A stretch of 64,000 nt of DNA from contig JACPAK010000002.1 of NCBI GenBank assembly GCA_016180845.1, forward strand, positions 62,001 through 126,000, given 5' to 3'. Each line of letters starts with the position of its first letter. Position 1 is the first letter of the stretch. Shown piece after piece: positions 28,241 to 36,573 of the stretch. A model generated the notes under the pieces. The model worked only from the letters and a program-made list of their open reading frames with translations, had not been told where the DNA came from and searched no databases. The translations under genes were made by a program, and so were the position numbers. Source of the DNA: Deltaproteobacteria bacterium. Its GTDB lineage: Bacteria > UBA10199 > JACPAL01.

Positions 28241-28880
28241 TTGAAACCACGGAGATCCGTCGTCCATTCTTTGGGTGATCAAATTCCAGTTGGCTCGCAT
28301 GAAGATAAAGTCGATCGGCCGGTGGACCTTTATATAAGGTATCTCCCACGATCGGGTGACCAATCACTGCCAGATGCGCTCGAATCTGGTGACGACGGCC
28401 CGTCTTTATTTTAACGCACAATAATGTTGATGGGACGGGTGGCTGGGGGTCGGGTGCCTGACCCCCAGCCACCCGTTTCATAATAAATGGTTTATAGCTA
28501 GTAAGTGCCTCCTGCGCCTTATTCCGCCGCGCCTCTTTGAGGTTTTTGTAAACCTTCACCCTCTTCGCCGACTTCGGATCCGGACCGATCGGCCAGTCAA
28601 TTTTCCCCTCTTTTGCGATAATTCCCTGAATGAGGGCATGATATTCCTTCTCGACTTTATTTTTAGAAAATGCCTCGCGCATTTTTTGATACGTCTCTTC
28701 ATTACGAGCGAAGACCAGAAGCCCCGACGTGCCGACATCGAGCCGGTGACAGGCGCCTCGGTCCTTGCCACCCACCTTCAATAATTCCGGAAATTGTTTT
28801 GTGAGTTCGGATGCCGGATCGGCCAAGCCCGGTGGTTTGTCGATGATGATGAGGTCGGGGTCGGTGTAGAGAATTTTCAT
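28221..28880 (-). CDS. RluA-family pseudouridine synthase with a palindromic insert
   Basis: A 219-residue RluA-type enzyme that isomerises uridine in rRNA or tRNA. The catalytic Asp is in CHRLDVGTSGLLVFA, and IKTGRRHQIRAHLAVIGHPIVGD is the second conserved block, here cited in parts. No N-terminal S4 domain is present. I use the ATG at 28880, which overlaps the stop of the CPBP gene (TAATG). A palindrome at 28435-28476 encodes the Pro-rich VAGGQAPDPQPPV in the middle of the fold, in a loop before the second block. The RNA target is not determined. Confidence 0.9.
   Translation of the reverse strand: MKILYTDPDLIIIDKPPGLADPASELTKQFPELLKVGGKDRGACHRLDVGTSGLLVFARNEETYQKMREAFSKNKVEKEYHALIQGIIAKEGKIDWPIGPDPKSAKRVKVYKNLKEARRNKAQEALTSYKPFIMKRVAGGQAPDPQPPVPSTLLCVKIKTGRRHQIRAHLAVIGHPIVGDTLYKGPPADRLYLHASQLEFDHPKNGRRISVVSTTPFGA
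28435..28476. repeat. Intragenic palindromic element, short copy in the pseudouridine synthase gene
   Basis: Arms of 17 bases match perfectly: ACGGGTGGCTGGGGGTC (28435-28451) and GACCCCCAGCCACCCGT (28460-28476), around an eight-base loop. On the minus strand the start GGGTGGCT and the following GGCACCCG resemble the beginning of the long elements, so it looks like an internally shortened relative. The reading frame is intact. Confidence 0.9.
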
Positions 28881-29500
28881 TACCGGTATGCACTCGAAAT
28901 CCACGCCACCAAGAGATTACTCACCGTATGAAAAAGGACTGATGCTGTCACCGTTCCCGTTTTTTCCTTCAGCCATCCAAAGACGCATCCTGGGAAGAAG
29001 ATTGCGAAGTGCCACCACTGCATCGCGATCACGCTATGGGAAAAGGCGAAGATAAAGGAGGTGAGTGCAATAGTTTTGAACGGCGGCAAGTGCTTTCGAA
29101 TCAAGGGTTGTAGCCAGCCGCGAAAAAAAACCTCCTCCGGAAGGGCGATCAACGCAACCTGTAAAAGGAGGAGAGAGCTGAGCCGTTCCGGAAGGCTGGG
29201 GTTAAAAGAATGACCCCAGATAACCGTTTGGTAAAGATGGTTTCCGATCAGAAAAAGCGGGAAGATCAGGAGTGAGGTGAAGAAAAAGATCTTCAGTGAA
29301 GCTGTCAGATGTCTCAGATTCGATTCAAAAAAATGGAGCGAGAGTCTTCGGAAGCGGTTGTGGATGATCGGGATGTAAAAGAGCAGAAGGGCGGCGATCC
29401 ATGAGAGGTTGTTCGAGAGCCAGGGGATTCCGCGGAAACGATACAGCAGGCTCAAAGATCCGATGACAAGGATGAAAATGAGAGAGGCCTCACGTCGCAT
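28880..29500 (-). CDS. CPBP-family intramembrane metalloprotease
   Basis: A 206-residue membrane protease of the CAAX/Abi (CPBP) family, with about six helices. Motif 1 is ALPEEVFFRGWLQPL, motif 2 FAFSHSVIAMQWWHF, and motif 3 LFHTVSNLLVAW, giving the expected Glu-Glu-Arg and His residues. Its start overlaps the lgt-like gene by 11 bases. It belongs to the lipoprotein-processing operon, so a role in envelope protein processing is plausible. The substrate is unknown. Confidence 0.88.
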   Translation of the reverse strand: MRREASLIFILVIGSLSLLYRFRGIPWLSNNLSWIAALLLFYIPIIHNRFRRLSLHFFESNLRHLTASLKIFFFTSLLIFPLFLIGNHLYQTVIWGHSFNPSLPERLSSLLLLQVALIALPEEVFFRGWLQPLIRKHLPPFKTIALTSFIFAFSHSVIAMQWWHFAIFFPGCVFGWLKEKTGTVTASVLFHTVSNLLVAWISSAYR

Positions 29501-30269
29501 GTTTTTTGGAGAGGTAACGATAGAGAAAGGCGAAAAGGATAATTGTCAGGATCCCCATGATCTGTCCGGTCGAGATGACACCGAAGTAAACGCCTCGATC
29601 GGTATCGGCCCTTAGGAATTCGATCAAGGCACGCGGAATTGCCCAGCCAAAAGCAAGTAGGCAGGCGGTCTGACCATTGAAACTTTTTTTCTTCAGGTAA
29701 AACCAGTTGATGAAAATGAAGAGCAGGACTGCATGGATCATTGAATAGATCTGGACAGGGTGCAACGGGATCGCACCGATAAAATAATAGGCGGTCGAAT
29801 CAGGATTCGTGAAGGTGATCGCCCAGGGGAGACTTGTCGGTTTTCCGTAACAGCAACCAGCGAGCAGACAGGCGAGTCGTATAAAGAATTTGATGATCGG
29901 CGCAGCGACCGCCAGGATGTCGAGGTAAGGCCAAACAGGGACCTGCCGCCAGCGAAAATAGACCAGGAAACAGAGCGGGATCGCGATGAAGGCGCCCCAG
30001 GAGACGAATCCACCTCGCCAGAACTCAAAGACCCGGAGCGGTTTTTCCCAATAATAAAGGGGGGCCTCGACGAGGATATGGAAGATCCTTGTTCCGAGGA
30101 TACCGGAGATCATTCCGATGATCCCCATATCCAAAGCTACATCAATTCGAAGCCCTTTTTTCTTTCCGATCCAGCAGAGGTAAAATGTTGCCGCAAGGGC
30201 TCCAATAACGATGAAAAAGAAAAACGAAGGGACCGGGGTCGAGCCGATGGAAAAGATAAATGGTTTCAT
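29490..30269 (-). CDS. lgt: Prolipoprotein diacylglyceryl transferase homologue, copy 1
   Basis: A 259-residue Lgt-family membrane protein, which would move diacylglycerol from phosphatidylglycerol to the lipobox cysteine. Seven or so helices are visible. Conserved stretches include FWRGGFVSWGAFIAIP and IRLACLLAGCCYGKPT, the latter replacing the classic GR-NF-N signature with the GCCxG form. The first Arg context (IRLA rather than GRLG) is weaker than in the second copy at 34208-34987. It overlaps lspA by four bases. It may be a specialised or degenerate paralogue. Confidence 0.85.
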   Translation of the reverse strand: MKPFIFSIGSTPVPSFFFFIVIGALAATFYLCWIGKKKGLRIDVALDMGIIGMISGILGTRIFHILVEAPLYYWEKPLRVFEFWRGGFVSWGAFIAIPLCFLVYFRWRQVPVWPYLDILAVAAPIIKFFIRLACLLAGCCYGKPTSLPWAITFTNPDSTAYYFIGAIPLHPVQIYSMIHAVLLFIFINWFYLKKKSFNGQTACLLAFGWAIPRALIEFLRADTDRGVYFGVISTGQIMGILTIILFAFLYRYLSKKHAT

Positions 30270-30787
30270 GCCTTCTTTTTAAACATTAAAATCATCATCC
30301 AGATCGCGGCGACAGAGATCGCCATGTCGGCGATATTGAATGCCGGCCACTCCAGCAGGATTCTCCTTTGCCACGACCCGAGGTGAAGATTCAGCCATTG
30401 ATCATACCAGTGAAAGGAGACGAAGTCGACCACCTCACCACGAAAGATCCGGTCGGTGATATTGCCGATCGCCCCTCCGAGAATAAGGGAGAGACAAACG
30501 AACATCGACTTTTGATCCTCTTGGGTTCGGAAAAAATAGATCAGAAGGACGATCAGTGCGATCGCTGAGGTGAGAAAAAAGAAGGGGAGCCGGACAGAAT
30601 CAGAGAGACCTGAGAAACTGCCAAAGGCAGCCCCCGGATTTCGCACATGCACAATATCGAAAAGACCTGGGATTATAGAAATTTTCCCACCGATCTCAAG
30701 CCCGAGGACAATAAGGAATTTTGTCAGCTGATCAAACAGAACGACGAGGGGGCAGAGGAGCGCGAGAATTTTTAGTCTGGCTTTCAT
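30266..30787 (-). CDS. lspA: Lipoprotein signal peptidase II
   Basis: LspA (173 residues) cleaves the signal peptide of diacylated prolipoproteins. Four helices and the two catalytic aspartates are visible: one in GAIGNITDRIFRGEVVDF and one in FNIADMAISVAAIW. VRNPGAAFGS is the usual early motif. It overlaps ileS by four bases, the classical ileS-lspA order, and lgt by four bases downstream. Confidence 0.95.
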   Translation of the reverse strand: MKARLKILALLCPLVVLFDQLTKFLIVLGLEIGGKISIIPGLFDIVHVRNPGAAFGSFSGLSDSVRLPFFFLTSAIALIVLLIYFFRTQEDQKSMFVCLSLILGGAIGNITDRIFRGEVVDFVSFHWYDQWLNLHLGSWQRRILLEWPAFNIADMAISVAAIWMMILMFKKKA

Positions 30788-33738
30788 GAGATTTTACTGA
30801 TCACCGGATGGCATCGTTCACAGAGGTTAGGATGATCGGTGAATTGTCCAACAGCGACTGACCAGTTCCAGCACCTCTCGCATCGTTTCCCATCCGCCTT
30901 TTGAACAAAGACAAAAAGGTTTTGAATCGTCTTGCTCTGGTACGCTTTTTCATCGATATCAATTCCCCATTCGACCTGAGAGACGATAAAAAAGGAACGA
31001 AGGAAGTCTCCGAGAGATTCTAATGTCTTTCTGGCATCTCCCTCTGCAGTAAGGATCAGCTTCGCCTCGAGGGAACTCCCGATCACCTTTTCAACCCGCG
31101 CGTTTTCGAGCGCCTTCATCACCTCGTCCCGGATCTCGCGGAGTACTTCCCATTTTCTTCCCAAGGTCTCATCGATCCATTGAGTCTCAGGTTCCGGAAG
31201 ATTGGAGAGATGCACCGAAGGTGATTTGTTGGAGAAGGGGGGCAGATAGGTCCAGATCTCATCGGCGGTAAAAGAAAGGATCGGGGCCATCAGGCGGGCC
31301 AGGGTGGAGGCGATATTGAAAAGGACCCACTGGGCTGTCTTGCGAGCAGGATCGTTGGGCCGGGCGGTGTAGAGACGATCTTTGAGAATATCCAGATAGA
31401 AGGCGGAGAGATCCATCGTGCAGAAACGATTCATTTCATGAAAGATGATATGGAAGTCGTATGATTCATAGGCCTGCTTGACCCGGATTATAAGTTTCTG
31501 AAGAGTATGAAGTGCCCACCTGTCGATTTCCAATGCGTCAGTCAGACGGGCGGGTCCTGTCTCGGGTTCCGCCCACCCGTGCTCACCCGTTGCGCGCGGG
31601 CGGGCGCCCGACCCGAGCCACCCGCCCGTAAAACCTGTTTGGTCAGGGTTAAAGTCATAGAGATTGCCGAGGAGGAAACGGCAGGTGTTTCGAATCTTGC
31701 GATAGGCATCGACGAGACGGGTCAGGATTTCGGGGGAGACTCGAATGTCACTTCGATATTCCTCTGCAGAAACCCAGAGTCTCAAGATTTCCGCCCCGTT
31801 TTTTTGGATAATCTGATCGGGGGGGGTGTAATTTTTGGCTGACTTCGAATATTTTCGCCCTTCGCCGTCGACCACAAACCCATGTGTGAGGACCGCTTCA
31901 TAAGGGGCTCGTCCGCGTGTGCCGATCGATGTGAGTAAGGAGGAATGAAACCAGCCGCGGTGCTGATCACTTCCTTCCAGATAGAGGTCGGCCGGAAATT
32001 TGAGGTCCCGATCTTTTTCAAGGACAGCGGCGAAGCTGACCCCGGAATCAAACCAGACGTCGAGGATGTCTTCTTCCTTCGTCCATTCGCTCGGACCGGC
32101 AGAGCCGGATCCTCGCTTTAATCGTGGGGAGATACCGCTCTCCCCCCGATTGCCCCCCATCTGATTTTTTATACAATTGGGACAGATCGTATTAGCTGGA
32201 AGAAGTTTTTCAGCTGGCTCGTCAAACCAGATATCAGAGCCTTCTTTTTCCATGCGTGATGAAATCTGTTCGATCAGGCCGGCATCGATCAGGAGATAGT
32301 TACATTTCGAACATCGGAAGGCGATGACAGGGACCCCCCAGCTTCGCTGTCTGGAGAGACACCAATCAGGCCGGTTTTGAATCATCCCCTGGATCCGGTC
32401 TCGTCCCCACTTCGGGATCCATTGGGTCCGGCGAATAGCATCCAGCGCCTTGCTTCGGAGGTCATTCGTCTCGAGAGAGAGAAACCACTGCTCGGTCGCC
32501 CGAAAGACCACAGGATTTTTGCATCGCCAGCAGTGAGGGTAGCTGTGCTGTATTTTTGACTCGTTCAGAAGATGACCGGACTGCTTCAGCTTTTCCGTTA
32601 CCTTGCCGTTGGCCTCGAAGACCTTGAGACCAACCCATTCCGGAACCCCGCACTCTTCTGTAAATCGTCCTGCTGAATCGACAGGGGTCAGTGTTTCCAG
32701 ACCATAGTGTTTTCCAACGACAAAATCTTCTTCACCATGTCCGGGGGCGGTATGGACACAACCGGTTCCCGTATCGATCGTGACGTGGTCGGAAAGGACC
32801 AGAAGGGATTTTCGAGGGAGGAAGGGGTGGTCGCAGGTCAATTTTTCAAGTTTTTTCCCTGAGAATCTTTCGAGAGGTTCTGGGACCTTTTCCCCAAAAA
32901 TCTGAAAAAAAGGTTCAAGAAGGTTTTTGGCAATAATAACGACATCCCCCTTGAACGGGACCGCAACGTAATCGTAACCGGGATGAAGCGCGATAGCGAG
33001 GTTGGCCGGCAGTGTCCAGGGGGTCGTGGTCCAGATCACGACGGAAGGGCGCAAGCCTTTCAGTTTTGGAATCTGCTGATCGAGAGGTTCTGACAAGGGG
33101 AATTTGACATAGATGGATGGCGACTCACGATTTTCATACTCGATCTCTGCCTCGGCAAGCGCGGTCCGGCAGTGAGGGCACCAAAGCACCGGTTTTTTCC
33201 CGCGGTAGATATTTTTATTGGCAACAAAACGGCCAAACTCACGCGCGATGGTCCCCTCGTATTCCGGGTTCATCGTGAGGTAGGGGTGTTCCCATTCTCC
33301 CAGAACGCCAAGCCGGATGAATTCCTGTTTTTGAATCTCCACAAATTTTGCGGCATAACTCCGACACGCCTTTCGAATCTCCGACTTCGACAGTGTCTTT
33401 TTTTTGGCCCCGAGGTCTTTGTCGACCTGATGTTCAATGGGTAGGCCATGGCAATCCCAGCCGGGGACATAGGGGGCGAGAAAACCGCTCATGTTTCGGT
33501 ATTTCACAATGATATCTTTGAGCACCTTGTTCAGGATATGGCCAAAGTGGATATTGCCGTTGGCGTAGGGAGGACCATCATGCAGGATAAATTTCGGTTT
33601 CCCGGCATTTTTTTTGAGAATTTGATGATACAGATCGGTCTCCTGCCATTTTTTGATCCACTGAGGCTCTTTCACCGGTAGGTCGGCCTTCATCGGAAAA
33701 TCGGTTTTGGGGAGATTCAGAGTCTCTTTGTAGTCCAT
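30784..33738 (-). CDS. ileS: Isoleucyl-tRNA synthetase carrying a palindromic insert
   Basis: IleRS (984 residues) charges tRNA-Ile. The HIGH region is DGPPYANGNIHFGHILNK (about 54-71), the editing domain contains TTTPWTLPANLAIA, and a C-terminal zinc site has CERCWNW and CERC. The KMSKS loop reads KYSKSAKN, lacking the usual GN. A palindromic element (31546-31629) inserts TGGWLGSGARPRATGEHG and following residues between the catalytic core and the anticodon-binding domain (after YDFNPDQTGF). The start overlaps the upstream lipoprotein stop (TAATG). Part of the lgt-ileS-lspA-lgt operon. Confidence 0.96.
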   Translation of the reverse strand: MDYKETLNLPKTDFPMKADLPVKEPQWIKKWQETDLYHQILKKNAGKPKFILHDGPPYANGNIHFGHILNKVLKDIIVKYRNMSGFLAPYVPGWDCHGLPIEHQVDKDLGAKKKTLSKSEIRKACRSYAAKFVEIQKQEFIRLGVLGEWEHPYLTMNPEYEGTIAREFGRFVANKNIYRGKKPVLWCPHCRTALAEAEIEYENRESPSIYVKFPLSEPLDQQIPKLKGLRPSVVIWTTTPWTLPANLAIALHPGYDYVAVPFKGDVVIIAKNLLEPFFQIFGEKVPEPLERFSGKKLEKLTCDHPFLPRKSLLVLSDHVTIDTGTGCVHTAPGHGEEDFVVGKHYGLETLTPVDSAGRFTEECGVPEWVGLKVFEANGKVTEKLKQSGHLLNESKIQHSYPHCWRCKNPVVFRATEQWFLSLETNDLRSKALDAIRRTQWIPKWGRDRIQGMIQNRPDWCLSRQRSWGVPVIAFRCSKCNYLLIDAGLIEQISSRMEKEGSDIWFDEPAEKLLPANTICPNCIKNQMGGNRGESGISPRLKRGSGSAGPSEWTKEEDILDVWFDSGVSFAAVLEKDRDLKFPADLYLEGSDQHRGWFHSSLLTSIGTRGRAPYEAVLTHGFVVDGEGRKYSKSAKNYTPPDQIIQKNGAEILRLWVSAEEYRSDIRVSPEILTRLVDAYRKIRNTCRFLLGNLYDFNPDQTGFTGGWLGSGARPRATGEHGWAEPETGPARLTDALEIDRWALHTLQKLIIRVKQAYESYDFHIIFHEMNRFCTMDLSAFYLDILKDRLYTARPNDPARKTAQWVLFNIASTLARLMAPILSFTADEIWTYLPPFSNKSPSVHLSNLPEPETQWIDETLGRKWEVLREIRDEVMKALENARVEKVIGSSLEAKLILTAEGDARKTLESLGDFLRSFFIVSQVEWGIDIDEKAYQSKTIQNLFVFVQKADGKRCERCWNWSVAVGQFTDHPNLCERCHPVISKIS
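31546..31629. repeat. Intragenic palindromic element, copy in ileS
   Basis: An 84-base palindrome with 10-base perfect outer arms ACGGGCGGGT (31546-31555) and ACCCGCCCGT (31620-31629), an inner CTCGGGT/ACCCGAG stem, and a further CGCCCACCCG/CGGGCGGGCG stem with one mismatch. It is read by ileS in the same frame and orientation as the exporter copy. Confidence 0.93.
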
Positions 33739-34211
33739 TACTCGCTCGCACCGATGTTGGTCAGATCGAACTGATCCTTACGCAGGAAATCAGCGAGTTT
33801 CTTTAAGAACTTTTTCTCTTCGCGGTAGGTGCTTTTCTGTTTGTGGACCAGGCTTCGCACAGGGGCCGAGACCGCAACGGAGGTTTTCTCCCCCTTTTCC
33901 TCAAGCGCTATTTCGAGCCGGTAATAAGTACCGACCACCCCATAATCCTTTTCGCCAAAGACATCGGTGTAATGAGAGGTCGCCTTTGTACTGATCCAGC
34001 GGGTTCGGATCGTCCCCCCCGAAGGGTTCGCTTCAGAAATCTCGTATCCCAGCGTGGCCAAGGTCTTTTGCGAGGCAGAAAAGGTCTCATCAAGCGATGC
34101 CGAGTAGGTGCGAGAGACGGAGGGATTTGGACGATCCTTTCCATGTACCACGACCTTGTTACAACCAACCCCAATCAGAAGAGTGATCAGTGGCCAGATA
34201 AAATGTTTCAT
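33738..34211 (-). CDS. Small lipoprotein, unrecognised
   Basis: A 157-residue protein. The ATG at 34211 overlaps the second lgt stop by four bases and gives a short signal peptide, MKHFIWPLITLLIGVGC, ending in a lipobox-like Cys. The mature part contains TYSASLDETFSASQKTLATLGYEI, a pattern seen in envelope lipoproteins with a sensory or assembly role, and TIRTRWIS. It is embedded between lgt and ileS, so it is expressed with its own processing enzymes. The exact function is unknown. Confidence 0.8.
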   Translation of the reverse strand: MKHFIWPLITLLIGVGCNKVVVHGKDRPNPSVSRTYSASLDETFSASQKTLATLGYEISEANPSGGTIRTRWISTKATSHYTDVFGEKDYGVVGTYYRLEIALEEKGEKTSVAVSAPVRSLVHKQKSTYREEKKFLKKLADFLRKDQFDLTNIGASE

Positions 34212-34987
34212 GTTTTTATTCCTTTTGATTTTTGAACATAGGCGACAATGGCGACAAGCACAAGTCCCAGGCTGATCGCCTGAGAGACCGAGAACCAATG
34301 CGGAATCAGATAAGAACGCGCCAGGTCATTCCGAAAATATTCCAGAATGATCCGGGCGATTGAGTAGATGATAAGATACAAAAAGAGGATCTGCCCCTCA
34401 AATTTTTTCTTTCGACTTTGAAAAGCCAGAAACAGGAAGATCAGGAAGGCGGCCAGCGACTCCATGATTTGGGAAGGGAAGAGTGGAATGCCTGCTGGAG
34501 CCAGGGTCAGTGGGACGTTCGGAAAGGTGATCGAAAAAAAACTGTCTGTGGGACGGCCATGACAACACCCCGCCGCGAAACAACCGAGCCTTCCGATCGC
34601 ATGACCGAGGGCAACCCCCGGCATAAAAAGATCTGCCAGCTTCAGAAACGGGATTCGCTTTTTTCTTGAATAATAAAGACTCATCGCAATCGCCCCCAGG
34701 AGGCCTCCGAAGAAGACGAGTCCTCCCTTCCAGATCTTCAGGATATCGAACGGGTTTGCGGAGTAGTCATCGAGATTCGTCAGGATATATAAGATGCGGG
34801 ATCCGATCAGCGCTGAGAGGACAATATAAAAGGCGAGATCCATGATGATCTCTTTCGAGAGCCCTGCCTTTTTGGCCTCGTGTACCGTCCAATAAATACC
34901 GGCCAAAAATCCGATCGCGACAAGGACCCCATAGGTGTAGATCCGAATCCCACCGAAGATCGGTATTTCTAATAAAACCGGCCACAT
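34208..34987 (-). CDS. lgt: Prolipoprotein diacylglyceryl transferase, copy 2
   Basis: A 259-residue Lgt with about seven helices and the better conserved signature GHAIGRLGCFAAGCCHGRPT, plus IWKGGLVFFGGLLGA and GSRILYIL. It is the more likely functional housekeeping Lgt of the two in this window. It is the first gene of the minus-strand operon that continues with a lipoprotein, ileS, lspA and the second lgt-like gene. The 112-base region to the divergent orphan gene must hold its promoter. Confidence 0.92.
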   Translation of the reverse strand: MWPVLLEIPIFGGIRIYTYGVLVAIGFLAGIYWTVHEAKKAGLSKEIIMDLAFYIVLSALIGSRILYILTNLDDYSANPFDILKIWKGGLVFFGGLLGAIAMSLYYSRKKRIPFLKLADLFMPGVALGHAIGRLGCFAAGCCHGRPTDSFFSITFPNVPLTLAPAGIPLFPSQIMESLAAFLIFLFLAFQSRKKKFEGQILFLYLIIYSIARIILEYFRNDLARSYLIPHWFSVSQAISLGLVLVAIVAYVQKSKGIKT

Positions 34988-35099
34988 AAGATGTGAGATA
35001 GCGATTCACCCGGGTCTTGTAAAGAAAGTAAATAGCAACTTTAAATGACAGGACACTGAATCTGGAGCGTTTGTTAACCTTTGAAGGGAGGAGTCACCT

Positions 35100-35639
35100 A
35101 TGGCAAGCGCTTCAGATGTAGCCCGATCGATTGGAAGTCACTCAGGATTTGAGCAGGCTGTTGCTTATCTCAGAAAAGAGGGGGTTTGGGACCCCGTGCT
35201 GGCGCGTGATCTCCGTCGCGTGGGGCAAAACTTGGAAACAGTCGAAAGAGATCTTTTCATTGCCTGCCGAGCAGAGGGAATGGTTCTGAGCCGAAGTGGT
35301 GGAGTGGTCCTTATGAATCCAGTTAGAGCTACCAGCCGCTTGGGAGCTTCTGGCATTCAAGCAATTACATTGGCGCATCAGGGGATGCAATATCTTCGGC
35401 AAATGCTTTTTGACCAGGTTGGCATAGTAGTTGCGGATTATGAGGCTACCAAGGGAAGGAATCTTGATCTTGCAAGAAGAGTGACGGCTAAATTGGGACA
35501 GGCAATCTTAAGGGCTGCTGATGCAGCGTACCTCTCAGTCGGATTAATGATTAAAGAAGGCATCCCTCAAATGACACTACCTTGTCTCGTATTGGGTGCT
35601 GTCACCTACTGTTTCGCCACCTCCATCGCCACCGACTGA
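35100..35639 (+). CDS. Unrecognised tail-anchored protein
   Basis: A 179-residue protein with a strong ribosome binding site (GGGAGGAGTCACCT). It is mainly helical, with a basic N-terminal half and one hydrophobic helix at the very C-terminus (MTLPCLVLGAVTYCFAT), so it may be tail-anchored. It resembles the orphan at 19537-20199 in layout but not obviously in sequence. A weak hairpin (CTTCTC/GAGAAG near 35668-35689) followed by T-rich sequence may end its transcript. Confidence 0.6.
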   Translation: MASASDVARSIGSHSGFEQAVAYLRKEGVWDPVLARDLRRVGQNLETVERDLFIACRAEGMVLSRSGGVVLMNPVRATSRLGASGIQAITLAHQGMQYLRQMLFDQVGIVVADYEATKGRNLDLARRVTAKLGQAILRAADAAYLSVGLMIKEGIPQMTLPCLVLGAVTYCFATSIATD

Positions 35640-35728
35640 AATCGGCGGCTCAATAATAATGACCTAGCTTCTCTGACTCAGGGGAGAAGTTTCTTGAACA
35701 CCATTTTGTTTTTGGTAAGTATTATCCA

Positions 35729-36043
35729 ATGGACGCCGACCAAATACATCGATGTCTCAAACGCCTCAAGTTTAGTGGCCATGCCTTGAAAGAGATGCTT
35801 GAGGAAGAGTTTGGGGAGGTCACCGAGGCTGAAATCAGGGAGGCGGTTACCAGTGGAGAGATTATTGAAAGTTATCCCAAAGACAGGCCAGTTCCAAGTT
35901 GCCTTATTTACGGCAATACTAAAAAAAGACGTCCTTTACACATTGTTTGTGCCCCATTGCTTGGTGAAGAGACTTTGGTTATTATAACAGTGTACGAGCC
36001 TGATCCGGACAAATGGATTAATTTTAAAAGGAGAAAAAAATGA
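35729..36043 (+). CDS. DUF4258-family protein, probable toxin
   Basis: A 104-residue protein of the DUF4258 group, related in fold to RelE/BrnT-like toxins. Typical features are FSGHALKEMLEE near the N-terminus, EIIESYPKDRPVPSCLIYG in the middle, and LHIVCAPL followed by VIITVYEPDPDKW at the end. It overlaps the following zinc-ribbon gene by four bases, a known toxin-antitoxin arrangement. Target unknown. Confidence 0.82.
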   Translation: MDADQIHRCLKRLKFSGHALKEMLEEEFGEVTEAEIREAVTSGEIIESYPKDRPVPSCLIYGNTKKRRPLHIVCAPLLGEETLVIITVYEPDPDKWINFKRRKK

Positions 36044-36267
36044 TTTGCATTCTTTGTAAAGGAAAAGTGGCAAAGAGGGTTGTTCAAGAAGATATTACCG
36101 TTGGGAATGACCATATCATGGTGAATCTAGAAGCAGAGGTTTGCGAAAATTGTCATGAAAGGTATTACCCGGAAGGAACAGTCGATTATCTCCAGAAATT
36201 GAAACAAGATTTAAAGAGCCACAGAGAGCAGTTTACGCCGGTGGGCCAAGTCTATCAGGCTGTTTGA
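36040..36267 (+). CDS. YgiT-type zinc finger protein, probable antitoxin
   Basis: A 75-residue protein with two CxxC pairs, MICILCKGK and EVCENCHERYYPEG, like the N-terminal zinc domain of MqsA (YgiT). The helix-turn-helix half of MqsA is missing. It overlaps the DUF4258 gene by four bases and is most likely its antitoxin. The local sequence is more AT-rich than neighbouring housekeeping genes, consistent with a mobile module. Confidence 0.85.
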   Translation: MICILCKGKVAKRVVQEDITVGNDHIMVNLEAEVCENCHERYYPEGTVDYLQKLKQDLKSHREQFTPVGQVYQAV

Positions 36268-36573
36268 CCTTAAAAACCTAACAAAATTTTATAGCGAACG
36301 AGCATCAGCAAAATCGGATTTGCTCCGTTTTACTGAGCGGAGTGAGCGATGGTGCACAGGTTATCAGATGAGGGGCTTGGGGAGAGAGCAGCGACCGAAT
36401 CCGGGTACCCGTGTTTACGGGTGGATGAGGAAGTCCCGTAGGCGACAGCCGGAGGGAGTATCTCCCCTTAAATCAAAAGGGTGCTCCCCCTCCCACTTTC
36501 GTGAGAGGGGAAGCTGCTTGGGGCATCCTGCCGGAGTCCGCCTCTGGCGGAGTGGCAGGGCTAGGGCACTTGG
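36268..36573. other. 306-base stem-loop-rich region without a gene
   Basis: No credible protein gene is seen. At least four stem-loops are visible: ACCCGT/ACGGGT near 36406-36421; a CTCCCC-rich pair near 36455-36482; CCCCTCCCAC (36487-36496) with GTGAGAGGGG (36501-36510), whose minus-strand loop is GAAA; and CCTGCC (36528-36533)/GGCAGG (36554-36559) enclosing TCCGCC/GGCGGA. It could be a structured RNA or a cluster of palindromic repeats. Confidence 0.6.

Noticed and set aside
29760-30386. 208-codon open frame opposite the lgt-like gene and lspA
   Set aside because: It is very rich in Asp, Arg and Glu, as expected for the reverse of membrane-protein codons.
36268-36573. RNase P, SRP or tmRNA in the stem-loop-rich region
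   Set aside because: GATGAGGAAGTCCCG briefly resembles the RNase P GAGGAAAGTCC motif, but the surrounding conserved bases are missing, and no SRP or tmRNA signature is present.
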